A stretch of DNA of 64,000 bases from Lonicera japonica (GCA_021464415.1 CM038469.1:22897901-22961900); one strand, 5' to 3'. Shown: positions 1-13,353, counted from the first letter of the stretch. The notes: generated by a model from the sequence alone, not told the origin. Translations and numbers: made by a program.

Positions 1-14
1 CAGGTCCACCTAGA

Positions 15-98
15 CGCTACCTCACGCAGCCACACAGGCATACGCTACCTCACGCAGCCACACAGGCATACGCTACCTCACGCAGCCACAAAGGCATA
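15..98. repeat. 28-bp tandem repeat, three copies
   Basis: Copies start at 15, 43 and 71. Each carries AGCC, a short A/C loop and GGC, so each unit can fold as a small stem-loop. A more degenerate fourth unit follows to about 137. The array matches in position the stem-loop tract at 3677-3759 of the related LTR and looks like a local expansion of it. Confidence 0.8.
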
Positions 99-881
99 CG
101 CTACAATAATCTCACGTACCACTAAGGCTATACGCTACTGGTAATAACCATCTACCTGGTACGAGCGGTGTTGACTACTCTGTATAAGGAAAATCATATT
201 TTTCCCAATCACAATTATAAGATCATATACATCATGTAAAAAGGTATAGTAGTCCATTTCATGAGTATCAAGTGATATAAAGTGCGTATCATAAGTTTAC
301 TTTACTATACGGACTGATAAGTACCTCCGTGCTAGAGGCCAGGAACAAGGGTTTATCATAAATCAAGGAAATGGAAGAAATACTTGAGGAAATATGATAT
401 ACTACATTTTATAAGAAATAAACAACCATTTCCCTCATAATTTATAGGCTCAAAGTGCACATATACGCAGCAATAGGTGTATACCTAGAAAATCCCCAAA
501 TTTGTATAAAAATGGTGATTGGGTGCATAAACTCTTAAAATAGGTTTTAATAATAGTGTTCCTACCTCAATAGTGTTCAACCTTCACCTCCTGAGCCGCG
601 GATCGAGCCCTAAACGACGGAGGCGCAAGATATCATGGTTGAGCTTGAAACCCTAGCTTGGTGGATGTGAAGAAAGGAAGAAGATGAAGGAGATTATGTG
701 TTTGATTCTTGATCTAGGTTGAAAAAGGTGATAAAATATCCCTCATGAGCCCTTCTCCAAGCTCTCACACTCCTCTCTACTTTCTCCCTAAGCTTTAGAC
801 GAAATGGAGGAGGAAATGGTGTGAGTTGTATAAAAATCGGGTCCAAGGTCAAAAATATCATTTTTGACCGCTACAGTGAAG

Positions 882-921
882 GGGAGTCGACTCCCTAAAA
901 CCCATGGAGTCGACTCCATGG
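882..921. repeat. Pair of perfect palindromes with GTCGAC core
   Basis: A 14-bp palindrome (GGGAGTCGACTCCC, 882-895) is followed six bases later by a 20-bp palindrome (902-921) with the same GTCGAC core and CCATGG outer arms. Related LTRs carry a pair of palindromes or inverted repeats at the equivalent U3 position but with different cores (25231-25270 and 27818-27916). Confidence 0.85.
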
Positions 922-1299
922 TACTGGAATTTTGTTCATGCCCAGAATTCCTTGTTTTTGCCACCAACTGATCTTGTAACCTTATTTTGACCAACAAGAA
1001 GTGGGAATTGAGTTCCGGGCAAAACACGAAAGTTCTTGGAAATTGAAATACCTTTCCAATGGTATAAATTAGGTTCCATTTGGATCTAATATGAAAAAGT
1101 TATGATATCTAGAATGACTGAAGGTTGGTTTGTCGAGTAAGTTTAAAATGTGAGATTTTGCAAATTCCGACTCGGGTACTCTAAATAACCCTTTCCAACT
1201 TAAAAGATGAATGTAATAACATCTCTAAAATAGTGTGGAAGTATATCCTACATTCGGATACGGCCCAAGCACACTCTCGCGTCTCGGTCATAAAATGTG

Positions 1300-1530
1300 G
1301 TACATTTGCCCTACGGTTGTTACATTCTCTTAGGCGATTTGACGGTTCCCGGTCTCGGCAGTTTCCGATAATCCTCATAACTCTTAATTTGAATGCTCTT
1401 TTCGACTCGTTCTTCGACCTGTAACACATGTAAAGCATATGTATGCATCTATGAATGCTTGTGCATGTATGCGTATTCATCTTCTTAGAGTTTGGGATTC
1501 TTACGAGGGTCGAAAAATGAGATGTTCACA
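1300..1530 (-). mobile_element. Fragment of the LARD-type LTR, one end only
   Basis: This piece matches the last 200 or so bases of the LARD LTRs (about 39650-39853 and 47310-47517), including the shared text around the GACCTGTAACACATGTA segment. It ends at GATGTTCACA, which corresponds to the LTR terminus GGTGTTCACA. The rest of the LTR is missing, so it is a relic. Confidence 0.65.
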
Positions 1531-1978
1531 TTTCTTTTTGAATGTGACATTTGAATAAGTTTTGTTTGTTTGAGCACATCACATTTGAATTGTTTTTCTA
1601 TGACGAAAAACATTTGAATGTTGAATGAGCCGAGTATTATTTGAACAATTTTATCCTTGTCTTTTTTTCTTTTTATGTAAGTTGGTTAAAATGATTAGGG
1701 TAAAAAAAGTAATTTTTTTTTTTAAATTAAGTGTTAATTTCTAAGAGGAAAGAGAGCCTCTTAATTTTTAAAGGGTAAAAATAAGATTTTATATCTAAAT
1801 TTTTGAAAGTAACAAACATATTTTTAAAACCTCATAAATCTGAAAGAATCACCTATTGAAATTTCAAAAGGGTAAACAAACAATATTTTTGTAATGTAAA
1901 TGTAATCTATTCATTAGAGTTGCTCAAACAAGGAAAAGATAATTTATATTTTGTACTTAGTGTAGTTGAATGAATTCT
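1531..1978. other. AT-rich stretch without recognisable feature
   Basis: I see no gene, repeat array or terminal repeat here. It contains T- and A-runs and abuts the left target duplication of the LINE (1979-1995). Confidence 0.5.
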
Positions 1979-2007
1979 AGCAATCTATACGAGTTTCTTT
2001 ATTCTCT

Positions 2008-2566
2008 ATGCACCCAAACAAGGCGCTAGGTCCTGACGGGTTTAATCTGGGTTCCTTTCAAAAATATTGGGACATCGTTGGGCCGAAAGTTTTGGAGGCG
2101 TGTACCGGTTTTGTTTCAAATTGCAAGTTCCCTGTGGGTTTTAATAAAACTATTATCGTACTAATTCCTAAAGTCAATCGACCAGAGGAAATTACAGAGT
2201 TGCGCCCTATTGCGCTCTGTAATGTTGTGTACAAAATTATGGCTAAGGCGGTAGCTAACCAGTTGAAAATCTTGATGCCAAATTTAATCTAGGAATCTCA
2301 AAGTGCGTTCGTCCGTAATCGATTGATCTCAGACAATGTTATGGTGGCCTATGAGGTTTTGCACTGCTTGATGCGTCTTTATAAGGGAAAGAAAGGGTAT
2401 GCGGCTCTCAAACTCAATATGTCGAAGGCTTACGATCGTATTAAATAGGAGTTTCTTAGGCTTATGATGCTTAAACTAGGATTTGATGTGAAGTGAGTAA
2501 ATCTGATGATGCTTTGCGTCACTATGGTTGAATATGGTGTAGAATGGGGTAGAGATTGGCCCCATT
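2008..2566 (+). pseudogene. LINE reverse transcriptase, N-terminal part
   Basis: The translation starts in the reverse transcriptase with the KALGPDGF segment. It continues through VLIPKV and LRPIALCNVVYK, motifs typical of plant L1 reverse transcriptases, and then, after an in-frame TAG at about 2290, through [13 protein letters not shown] and [11 protein letters not shown], which holds the first catalytic Asp (LDMSKAYDR in live copies; the metal-binding Asp position reads Asn here). A second stop follows near 2447 where Trp or Glu is expected. The reading breaks at the LTR insertion and resumes at 16901. There is no genuine start codon; the Met at 2008 is internal to the ancestral protein. 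It is non-functional and interrupted. Confidence 0.85.
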
Positions 2567-3676
2567 TGTGACACCCCAAATCTCGTTTAGAGATTTTCAT
2601 CTCCAGGATCGGTTCGTCACGTGTGCCGTACAGTGACGGCGGGTAACATTAAAATTTTACAAATTAATAATTAGTTAAATATATTTTTTTAAGGAATTAC
2701 TCATTTTATAAAATGGCATGCGTAAAATAAATAAATAAAATAAACACACGAATGTGCATCTAAGATTTTTCAAAAAAAATCGGCATGGTCTCCTCTGTTT
2801 TACCAATATCGAAGACCTGTATAAGTGCTCCATCATATAATTTCTTAAATAAAACTTAACCACTATCTTCATAATAAATAATAAAGTCTACTACATCAAT
2901 GTAGTTCTCAAAAAAGTATATAATCAGCTACAATGTACCATATTTAATATTACATCGTCTCTTCAATTGCATAAACCAATTATCAAACAATGTTTACTTA
3001 ATACAAATAGAATTAACTTAAAGTTACTCATAAAAATCAAGTCGTCCCTCCAAGGGAGACTAACATGGTTTCGAGGTCATCAGAGGTAATTAAATTCTAA
3101 TGCGCGCCAACCTAGAGAGTGTACCTGCAAAACTGTTTTGGAAAATGGGAGTGAGCCAAACACGGGCTCAGTGAAAATTATAAAGGTTTTTCTATAAAAC
3201 TACAATTAGTCAAACACACACCACATGCAATATAAAAAATAATAGAAAACCACAAGATTCATACCATTTACTCCTTTTATGTATACCATATACATATATA
3301 TAGTACTATACCAAAATACTATGAAATCATATATAGAAACTAATGATACAAACTATGCACAACACATGATATCTCCCCCAAAGGAAATTAGTATACATAA
3401 ACCATATACGTAAAATATAATCCAAATTCAACCAAAGGTTAATAAACAAATGTAGGCACCCATATATTTACCATACGATGTGCCCTCCCATAGGACTCAC
3501 ATCTCAGTTTTCATGGCTAGAACCATGAGGCAAGAGAGCCCGAAAATAAAATCGTACTCAAAAGATGTATAGTCAACCATCTAGGATTTAAATCTACTGT
3601 GCACAGTTGATAGCCCCCATGGCTTGGGTATCTCCGCTCCCATAGCAGGGACCCCCTACAACGATCCACCTAGTGG

Positions 3677-3759
3677 TAAGCCCCTAAGGCTAAGTAACTC
3701 ATGTAGCCACACAGGCTATGTCCCCCAAGGACAAATGTATCATGTAGCCACCAAGGCTA
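3677..3759. repeat. Array of 5-nt-loop mini stem-loops in LTR A
   Basis: There are four consecutive stem-loops. AGCC/GGCT closes CCTAA (3679-3691). TAGCC/GGCTA closes ACACA (3704-3718). TGTCC/GGACA closes CCCAA (3719-3733). TAGCC/GGCTA closes ACCAA (3745-3759). The same array occurs in unit B near 9074-9154 and, slightly changed, in LTR C near 14459-14555. Confidence 0.75.
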
Positions 3760-4694
3760 AGATAATAAGGGTTACTAACCAAATGGTACAATATGGTGCC
3801 AAATCATAAAAATATATAAATCTCAAACCAATTGAGATATTAAGTATGTACGCGTCAAAAGCTAACCATTAGCTATATAGAATTACTCATACACGAGATA
3901 TATATATATATTAAAAGAAAGGAATGCGTAAATATACTTATGTATTCAAACTAAGTGGAAAAATCTATCAACAACAATAATATAGCAATTTAAAGAAATA
4001 TATCCATATATCTCATAGGATGCTCACACCAATAATCCCACCTTAATTAACACAACTAGCTCATGATTTAAATCTCGTAATTTATCTCCTTGACGTTAGT
4101 TCTATTACTACAAGAGACTTATATAAGACAATTATCTTATATATATGTATAATGTTTTTGGTGTACATATCCCAAGTGTCTATCAAATAACCATAAAACT
4201 TTCAAGATTACAACACCCATATCACAACGATGTCCATAAGGCACATACATTTATCCCACCAAGTATTTTTGTATAAAACTCCATGGACGGACTCATTAGT
4301 TATAATCCTTTTGGTAGGACTCTTACACAATAGTTAATACAAACTTTTTCAATGCGTAGTGTAGCTCTTGGACATCATTCCCACATGAGTAATAGGGAAA
4401 TCGTACAAGAAACCCACAATTTTGCTTGTATAATTTGTTTGGTAGAATCTAGCAAACATTTTGCCAAAAAGTGGGTTTTGCCAAATCCTTAACGTTTGTC
4501 AACAAGTGGCATATGTACTATATAACATCATATTCACACAATATATGTAGAGGTATTCATCTATCAAACCCATCAAATAAGTCATTTATAGTTATACGCA
4601 ATTTCTAGTTAAACCCACTTGTGTATATACGGGTTTTTAGGTAAAATTTGGGGAAATCTAGTTTATTCATCAATTTAACTCATAAACTCATTAA

Positions 4695-5748
4695 CAGGGC
4701 AGCGCCTGTTAGAAATTTGAGTTTTTTAGATGTTTCTGCGCTTTTTTAAGAGAGCCAGCTGCAGCCCTCCAACCGTACGGGTACCTGCCAACCGTACGCT
4801 TGGGACCCAATTGCAGGCCCTAGCCGTACACCCCAGCCGCACATACCAACTGCACGCCCTAGCCGCAGGTCCCAGCCGCACCCCGTGTGCCTACCTCTTG
4901 CGGTTGGCTTCTTTTGGAGTGTTTTTGGGGAAAATTTTCCTATAAATAGGACCCTTGGGGTGTCATTTGGGCATTAACACTCAATATAATTTTTAGTAAG
5001 AAGAACTCTGTCAAAATTATTAGTCTTTTTAGAGAGAAAGAACTCCTAGAGATAGAGTCTTAGAGAGAGAAGGTCTAGAGAGAGAAAGCTTTAGAGAGAG
5101 AAAGGAGCAAGCAAGCGATAGTCATTCTTCTTCAAACGCATCAAGTACGTCTTTCTACCACTCTACTAATTTCAATTACTGCACAAGTTTTAATCAAGAA
5201 AATTAGATAACTTGCAAAAAAGTCCACTGCTTTCAAAATAAGTCCTTTATAAGTTTTACAAGAAATCTAAAATCCGTTTTGACACGTTTCTAAAACAAAA
5301 TTACGAAAACAATTTCCAAATAAACGGAACTACGAGACTCTGATTTCATTCTACGAATGAATACGTAGGCGCTCGCAAAGCTCTAGTCTGATTTTAAAAT
5401 ACAATTTTAAACTAAATTTTTTCGGAAAGGACTATTCTGAAAATAATTCAAACTACTTGCAAGATATCTAAAATAAGAATTAGATACATGGTCCATTAAG
5501 AGACCAAAAGGGCAAATTGGGTGCCTAACACCTTCCTAATTCGTAATGTAGTTCTCGAACCCTAGCAAAGTAAGTTTTTCAATCAATCTTTGGTTTCAAA
5601 CGTATGAAAGATAGTTCGCTTTCAAATTATCCTTTGTACGATCTTTTGTTTGTTTTCTTGTAAAACAAACTAGCGACTCTATAAAACACATTTTCTCCAA
5701 AACAAGAAACCGAGAGAATTCCGAGGGTCGTGGGTCCGGATTCTCACA
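4695..5748 (+). mobile_element. Truncated TGTGAA-type LTR fused into LTR A
   Basis: This segment matches the LTR that starts at 63197: GC-rich AGCCGCA/CCGTACG repeats (about 4750-4885), a TATAAATA box (4941-4948), AGAGAGAAAG-rich leader text, the GGGTGCCTAACACC motif (5519-5532) and the terminus GGATTCTCACA (ending 5748). Its first 500 bases or so are missing, and it joins the host LTR near 4695, where LTR C continues with different sequence. The deletion that removed its head also removed about 1.4 kb of the host LTR. Confidence 0.7.
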
Positions 5749-7423
5749 AATGCTAAGAGGACAATCATGATAGTAGTATAAAGCAACATACTAGAATCAC
5801 AAATTACTCTACTATAAGGGCTTAACTCTTGAAAACTAGACTATTGTTAAAAATCCCGATGGGTTAAGAGACTCCAATCATTTTCATATTGAAGAATTGG
5901 TACCTATACAACTCTAGGAATGATCGTTTAGAGGAGCATGGGATCGAGAGTCTTCAACTCACTCAAAATACTAAGAAAGACAGTCCAGAGTTTTAATGAG
6001 ATGACGTCTCTCTAATACAAGTTAGTTCTAATTCCTATGGAAGCTAGTAATGGGTGGAAACCAACCGAAATTCAAGCAACACCAACGCTTCGGTGCACCA
6101 CCTTTTAAGGAGGCGTGCTAACAAGGCATGCAACACTCCAAAGGAAGGAGTATGTGTAACGATTGAGCACTTGAGAGAAAATTCCTATCAAAGGTTTTAG
6201 AGTTCAAATATGTTTGCGTGAGTAAGAATAAAGTGGTAACGTCATCGCCAAGGCCGGGACATTGATACCATTCGTACAAAGTACTAAATGCTAAACCATT
6301 GTCCCATTTTACGGTCACCAGATCCAAAAAGATATACTTACTATAAAAACCTTAAAGACGCCGAGAAATACTCGCAAGAATGAGCTTCAAGCTAAACCAA
6401 GGAAAAAGGGAAATACTCTAGAACATCTTTCGTAGAATGATTACGGACCCCCAAAGAAAATGGCTGCAAGCACAATGAGGACTTAAGTGAATACAAACAA
6501 TGGAGTAAATGAGCTTAAAATACTTGTATCATTAAGAATTAGCTCGAACGTAATCTCCCGCATTAAAAACTCTCTTAAGATACCTAGAAATCAAGTAATA
6601 GAGCTCACTTTCTCTCCTCTTCTTAAGAGGAAAGTTGCACGGCACTAAGGGACGTCTCAACTGGAAACACCACTAAAGGTTACGCTAGTCTAATTACTTA
6701 AATTTCAACAATAAGGCTCCCGGTTCAACACTATAACCATCGCCTTCCCGTGTGATTGGATCATCTTACGAAGGCTATATCACCCTAAATGGGTGTTTAG
6801 AATAAAGGGATCTACCAATGATCAATTATTTGATTCCGAGATATCATTTACTATCTAGAATCAACGAGTTCCCTAAGACAGTGGCTGAAACACTCACAAA
6901 TGTCTAAGGGTTATCGAGTCGCAAGATAAGATCATATTGGTAAATACTATTATTTACTTGCGTCTACGAGCGGATATAATCCATCCTATCAGGTCCTTTA
7001 TCAACACGGGTCAAAGAAAATTTCTATATAAGGCGTGGCTTCTTGCCACCTAGCCATCCATATGGGCATTTGAGTGAGCAAACTAGTCAAACTAGATCAC
7101 GTCACACACTATGTTAAATAGAGAGTTCTAAGGATATCCGTGTTCATTCTCCTTTACATCTTTGCAACTAGAGGACAATTTCACATTTAATGAATCACTT
7201 CGGCCCCGGTTTGAACATTAAACAGTTCTTAAGGAAGTCTGAACCTTATAGATATAGATAGAATTTGTGTAATTCCCAGGCACCCAATGGTACCTTAAGA
7301 ATCCATACGTTAACCAATAATTTCTCAACAGAGAAAATGACTCGTTGACACTACTATCTGTCCACCAATTATAGTAGTTGGATGAAAGCACAACCATAAA
7401 TTTGAAACAACGTATTCTGAGAT

Positions 7424-7553
7424 TCACCTTTCCAAAAATAGAAGGAATCAACAATAGGGTGGGCACAAGGAATAGGACTTCATTGGATTCACCATTCCAA
7501 AAATAGAAGGAACCAACAATACGGTGGGCACAAGGAATAGGACTTCATTGACC
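7424..7553. repeat. 65-bp tandem repeat, two copies, in the internal region
   Basis: The block containing TCCAAAAATAGAAGGAA starts at 7431 and again at 7496. It recurs at 12819-12948 in unit B. It creates a short open frame on the minus strand that I do not consider a gene. Confidence 0.8.
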
Positions 7554-7946
7554 ACTATTCATTAGTGCACCATGTTTTAGCTCCCTTGGACAACAGTAGA
7601 CTGATAGTTTATAAGATGGTCAATCTTTGGCCGGCGGTTGATTATAGTATAACCCAACAGTCGCCAGTTGCAAACCACGTAGCAAAACTAGTCCCAAGTA
7701 CAACAAGTGCATACGAAACAAAGGAATAACGAGCCATAGATAGGAATTAAAGCCAAAGGAACCAAATAGCTTATAGAGAATAAAAGTCCAAGAAAGAATT
7801 TTCCATCAAGCAAGTCTCCCATTTTCCGAATGACAAACGGTAAATGTTCATATCGCGAGACGATGCATAAAGGAGAGGGACAACACCATAAATCACCTCT
7901 CAAAACAAGGATCTACCCATAACCCCGTGAAGGAAAATGAACCTAA

Positions 7947-7958
7947 CCTCTAATACCA
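7947..7958 (-). other. Primer binding site (initiator tRNA-Met type) beside LTR B
   Basis: On the minus strand the sequence reads TGGTATTAGAGG, which matches the usual tRNA-iMet primer site TGGTATCAGAGC at 10 of 12 positions. It lies three bases from the LTR end, so it fixes the element's orientation as minus. Confidence 0.75.
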
Positions 7959-10089
7959 ACACGTGACACCCCAAATCCCGTTTAGAGATTTTCATCTCCG
8001 GGATCGGTTTGTCACGGGTGCCATACGTTGACGGCGGGTAACATTAAAATTTTACAAATTAATAATTAGTTAAATATATTTTTTTAAGGAATTACTCATT
8101 TTATAAAATGGCATGCGTAAAATAAATAAATAAAATAAACACACGAATGTGCATCTAAGATTTTTCAAAAAAAATCGGCATGGTCTCCTCTGTTTTACCA
8201 ATATCGAAGACCTGTATAAGTGCTCCATCATATAATTTCTTAAATAAAACTTAACCACTATCTTCATAATAAATAATAAAGTCTACTACATCAATGTAGT
8301 TCTCAAAAAAGTATATAATCAGCTACAATGTACCATATTTAATATTACATCGTCTCTTCAATTGCATAAATCAATTATCAAACAATGTTTACTTAATACA
8401 AATAGAATTAACTTAAAGTTACTCATAAAAATCAAGTCGTCCCTCCAAGGGAGACTAACATGGTTTCGAGGTCATCAGAGGTAATTAAATTCTAATGCGC
8501 GCCAACCTAGAGAGTGTACCTGCAAAACTGTTTTGGAAAATGGGAGTGAGCCAAACACGGGCTCAGTGAAAATTATAAAGGTTTTTCTATAAAACTACAA
8601 TTAGTCAAACACACACCACATGCAATATAAAAAATAATAGAAAACCACAAGATTCATACCATTTACTCCTTTTATGTATACCATATACATATATATAGTA
8701 CTATACCAAAATACTATGAAATCATATATAGAAACTAATGATACAAACTATGCACAACACATGATATCTCCCCCAAAGGAAATTAGTATACATAAACCAT
8801 ATACGTAAAATATAATCCAAATTCAACCAAAGGTTAATAAACAAATGTAGGCACCCATATATTTACCATACGATGTGCCCTCCCATAGGACTCACATCTC
8901 AGTTTTCATGGCTAGAACCATGAGGCAAGAGAGCCCGAAAATAAAATCGTACTCAAAAGATGTATAGTCAACCATCTAGGATTTAAATCTACTGTGCACA
9001 GTTGATAGCCCCCATGGCTTGGGTATCTCCGCTCCCATAGCAGGGACCCCCTACAACGATCCACCTAGTGGTAAGCCCCTAAGGCTAAGTAACTCATGTA
9101 GCCACACAGGCTATGTCCCCCAAGGACAAATGTATCATGTAGCCACCAAGGCTAAGATAATAAGGGTTACTAACCAAATGGTACAATATGGTGCCAAATC
9201 ATAAAAATATATAAATCTCAAACCAATTGAGATATTAAGTATGTACGCGTCAAAAGCTAACCATTAGCTATATAGAATTACTCATACACGAGATATATAT
9301 ATATATTAAAAGAAAGGAATGCGTAAATATACTTATGTATTCAAACTAAGTGGAAAAATCTATCAACAACAATAATATAGCAATTTAAAGAAATATATCC
9401 ATATATCTCATAGGATGCTCACACCAATAATCCCACCTTAATTAACACAACTAGCTCATGATTTAAATCTCGTAATTTATCTCCTTGACGTTAGTTCTAT
9501 TACTACAAGAGACTTATATAAGACAATTATCTTATATATATGTATAATGTTTTTGGTGTACATATCCCAAGTGTCTATCAAATAACCATAAAACTTTCAA
9601 GATTACAACACCCATATCACAACGATGTCCATAAGGCACATACATTTATCCCACCAAGTATTTTTGTATAAAACTCCATGGACGGACTCATTAGTTATAA
9701 TCCTTTTGGTAGGACTCTTACACAATAGTTAATACAAACTTTTTCAATGCGTAGTGTAGCTCTTGGACATCATTCCCACATGAGTAATAGGGAAATCGTA
9801 CAAGAAACCCACAATTTTGCTTGTATAATTTGTTTGGTAGAATCTAGCAAACATTTTGCCAAAAAGTGGGTTTTGCCAAATCCTTAACGTTTGTCAACAA
9901 GTGGCATATGTACTATATAACATCATATTCACACAATATATGTAGAGGTATTCATCTATCAAACCCATCAAATAAGTCATTTATAGTTATACGCAATTTC
10001 TAGTTAAACCCACTTGTGTATATACGGGTTTTTAGGTAAAATTTGGGGAAATCTAGTTTATTCATCAATTTAACTCATAAACTCATTAA

Positions 10090-11143
10090 CAGGGCAGCGC
10101 CTGTTAGAAATTTGAGTTTTTTAGATGTTTCTGCGCTTTTTTAAGAGAGCCAGCTGCAGCCCTCCAACCGTACGGGTACCTGCCAACCGTACGCTTGGGA
10201 CCCAATTGCAGGCCCTAGCCGTACACCCCAGCCGCACATACCAACTGCACGCCCTAGCCGCAGGTCCCAGCCGCACCCCGTGTGCCTACCTCTTGCGGTT
10301 GGCTTCTTTTGGAGTGTTTTTGGGGAAAATTTTCCTATAAATAGGACCCTTGGGGTGTCATTTGGGCATTAACACTCAATATAATTTTTAGTAAGAAGAA
10401 CTCTGTCAAAATTATTAGTCTTTTTAGAGAGAAAGAACTCCTAGAGATAGAGTCTTAGAGAGAGAAGGTCTAGAGAGAGAAAGCTTTAGAGAGAGAAAGG
10501 AGCAAGCAAGCGATAGTCATTCTTCTTCAAACGCATCAAGTACGTCTTTCTACCACTCTACTAATTTCAATTACTGCACAAGTTTTAATCAAGAAAATTA
10601 GATAACTTGCAAAAAAGTCCACTGCTTTCAAAATAAGTCCTTTATAAGTTTTACAAGAAATCTAAAATCCGTTTTGACACGTTTCTAAAACAAAATTACG
10701 AAAACAATTTCCAAATAAACGGAACTACGAGACTCTGATTTCATTCTACGAATGAATACGTAGGCGCTCGCAAAGCTCTAGTCTGATTTTAAAATACAAT
10801 TTTAAACTAAATTTTTTCGGAAAGGACTATTCTGAAAATAATTCAAACTACTTGCAAGATATCTAAAATAAGAATTAGATACATGGTCCATTAAGAGACC
10901 AAAAGGGCAAATTGGGTGCCTAACACCTTCCTAATTCGTAATGTAGTTCTCGAACCCTAGCAAAGTAAGTTTTTCAATCAATCTTTGGTTTCAAACGTAT
11001 GAAAGATAGTTCGCTTTCAAATTATCCTTTGTACGATCTTTTGTTTGTTTTCTTGTAAAACAAACTAGCGACTCTATAAAACACATTTTCTCCAAAACAA
11101 GAAACCGAGAGAATTCCGAGGGTCGTGGGTCCGGATTCTCACA
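10090..11143 (+). mobile_element. Second copy of the truncated TGTGAA-type LTR (unit B)
   Basis: This is the copy of 4695-5748 at +5395, created by the tandem duplication and not by a new insertion. Its TATA box is at 10336-10343. Confidence 0.7.
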
Positions 11144-13341
11144 AATGCTAAGAGGACAATCATGATAGTAGTATAAAGCAACATACTAGAATCACAAATT
11201 ACTCTACTATAAGGGCTTAACTCTTGAAAACTAGACTATTGTTAAAAATCCCGATGGGTTAAGAGACTCCAATCATTTTCATATTGAAGAATTGGTACCT
11301 ATACAACTCTAGGAATGATCGTTTAGAGGAGCATGGGATCGAGAGTCTTCAACTCACTCAAAATACTAAGAAAGACAGTCCAGAGTTTTAATGAGATGAC
11401 GTCTCTCTAATACAAGTTAGTTCTAATTCCTATGGAAGCTAGTAATGGGTGGAAACCAACCGAAATTCAAGCAACACCAACGCTTCGGTGCACCACCTTT
11501 TAAGGAGGCGTGCTAACAAGGCATGCAACACTCCAAAGGAAGGAGTATGTGTAACGATTGAGCACTTGAGAGAAAATTCCTATCAAAGGTTTTAGAGTTC
11601 AAATATGTTTGCGTGAGTAAGAATAAAGTGGTAACGTCATCGCCAAGGCCGGGACATTGATACCATTCGTACAAAGTACTAAATGCTAAACCATTGTCCC
11701 ATTTTACGGTCACCAGATCCAAAAAGATATACTTACTATAAAAACCTTAAAGACGCCGAGAAATACTCGCAAGAATGAGCTTCAAGCTAAACCAAGGAAA
11801 AAGGGAAATACTCTAGAACATCTTTCGTAGAATGATTACGGACCCCCAAAGAAAATGGCTGCAAGCACAATGAGGACTTAAGTGAATACAAACAATGGAG
11901 TAAATGAGCTTAAAATACTTGTATCATTAAGAATTAGCTCGAACGTAATCTCCCGCATTAAAAACTCTCTTAAGATACCTAGAAATCAAGTAATAGAGCT
12001 CACTTTCTCTCCTCTTCTTAAGAGGAAAGTTGCACGGCACTAAGGGACGTCTCAACTGGAAACACCACTAAAGGTTACGCTAGTCTAATTACTTAAATTT
12101 CAACAATAAGGCTCCCGGTTCAACACTATAACCATCGCCTTCCCGTGTGATTGGATCATCTTACGAAGGCTATATCACCCTAAATGGGTGTTTAGAATAA
12201 AGGGATCTACCAATGATCAATTATTTGATTCCGAGATATCATTTACTATCTAGAATCAACGAGTTCCCTAAGACAGTGGCTGAAACACTCACAAATGTCT
12301 AAGGGTTATCGAGTCGCAAGATAAGATCATATTGGTAAATACTATTATTTACTTGCGTCTACGAGCGGATATAATCCATCCTATCAGGTCCTTTATCAAC
12401 ACGGGTCAAAGAAAATTTCTATATAAGGCGTGGCTTCTTGCCACCTAGCCATCCATATGGGCATTTGAGTGAGCAAACTAGTCAAACTAGATCACGTCAC
12501 ACACTATGTTAAATAGAGAGTTCTAAGGATATCCGTGTTCATTCTCCTTTACATCTTTGCAACTAGAGGACAATTTCACATTTAATGAATCACTTCGGCC
12601 CCGGTTTGAACATTAAACAGTTCTTAAGGAAGTCTGAACCTTATAGATATAGATAGAATTTGTGTAATTCCCAGGCACCCAATGGTACCTTAAGAATCCA
12701 TACGTTAACCAATAATTTCTCAACAGAGAAAATGACTCGTTGACACTACTATCTGTCCACCAATTATAGTAGTTGGATGAAAGCACAACCATAAATTTGA
12801 AACAACGTATTCTGAGATTCACCTTTCCAAAAATAGAAGGAATCAACAATAGGGTGGGCACAAGGAATAGGACTTCATTGGATTCACCATTCCAAAAATA
12901 GAAGGAACCAACAATACGGTGGGCACAAGGAATAGGACTTCATTGACCACTATTCATTAGTGCACCATGTTTTAGCTCCCTTGGACAACAGTAGACTGAT
13001 AGTTTATAAGATGGTCAATCTTTGGCCGGCGGTTGATTATAGTATAACCCAACAGTCGCCAGTTGCAAACCACGTAGCAAAACTAGTCCCAAGTACAACA
13101 AGTGCATACGAAACAAAGGAATAACGAGCCATAGATAGGAATTAAAGCCAAAGGAACCAAATAGCTTATAGAGAATAAAAGTCCAAGAAAGAATTTTCCA
13201 TCAAGCAAGTCTCCCATTTTCCGAATGACAAACGGTAAATGTTCATATCGCGAGACGATGCATAAAGGAGAGGGACAACACCATAAATCACCTCTCAAAA
13301 CAAGGATCTACCCATAACCCCGTGAAGGAAAATGAACCTAA

Positions 13342-13353
13342 CCTCTAATACCA
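13342..13353 (-). other. Primer binding site (initiator tRNA-Met type) beside LTR C
   Basis: The sequence is identical to the site at 7947-7958 and lies three bases from the end of the 5' LTR (13357). This is the primer site of the original element. Confidence 0.75.

Larger units (their letters stand above)
1..1220 (-). mobile_element. Truncated solo-LTR-like fragment (TGTRAC/TGTAAC superfamily)
   Basis: No gene is visible here. The stretch resembles, in order and content, the large LTRs at 13357-16895 and 22342-25880: a short stem-loop region near the start, then text like theirs around 480-760, then U3-type palindromes near 880-920. It probably ends at a GTAATAACA-type terminus near 1220. 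Its other end lies outside the window. By homology its sense strand is minus. Confidence 0.55.

Noticed and set aside
2675..2872. Small minus-strand protein, repeated at 8070-8267
   Set aside because: It is part of the duplicated LTR and the frame is broken in LTR C; it has no recognisable domain.
4730..4945. 71-residue protein, repeated at 10125-10340
   Set aside because: It is a by-product of the GC-rich promoter repeats of the TGTGAA-type LTR, directly upstream of the TATA box.
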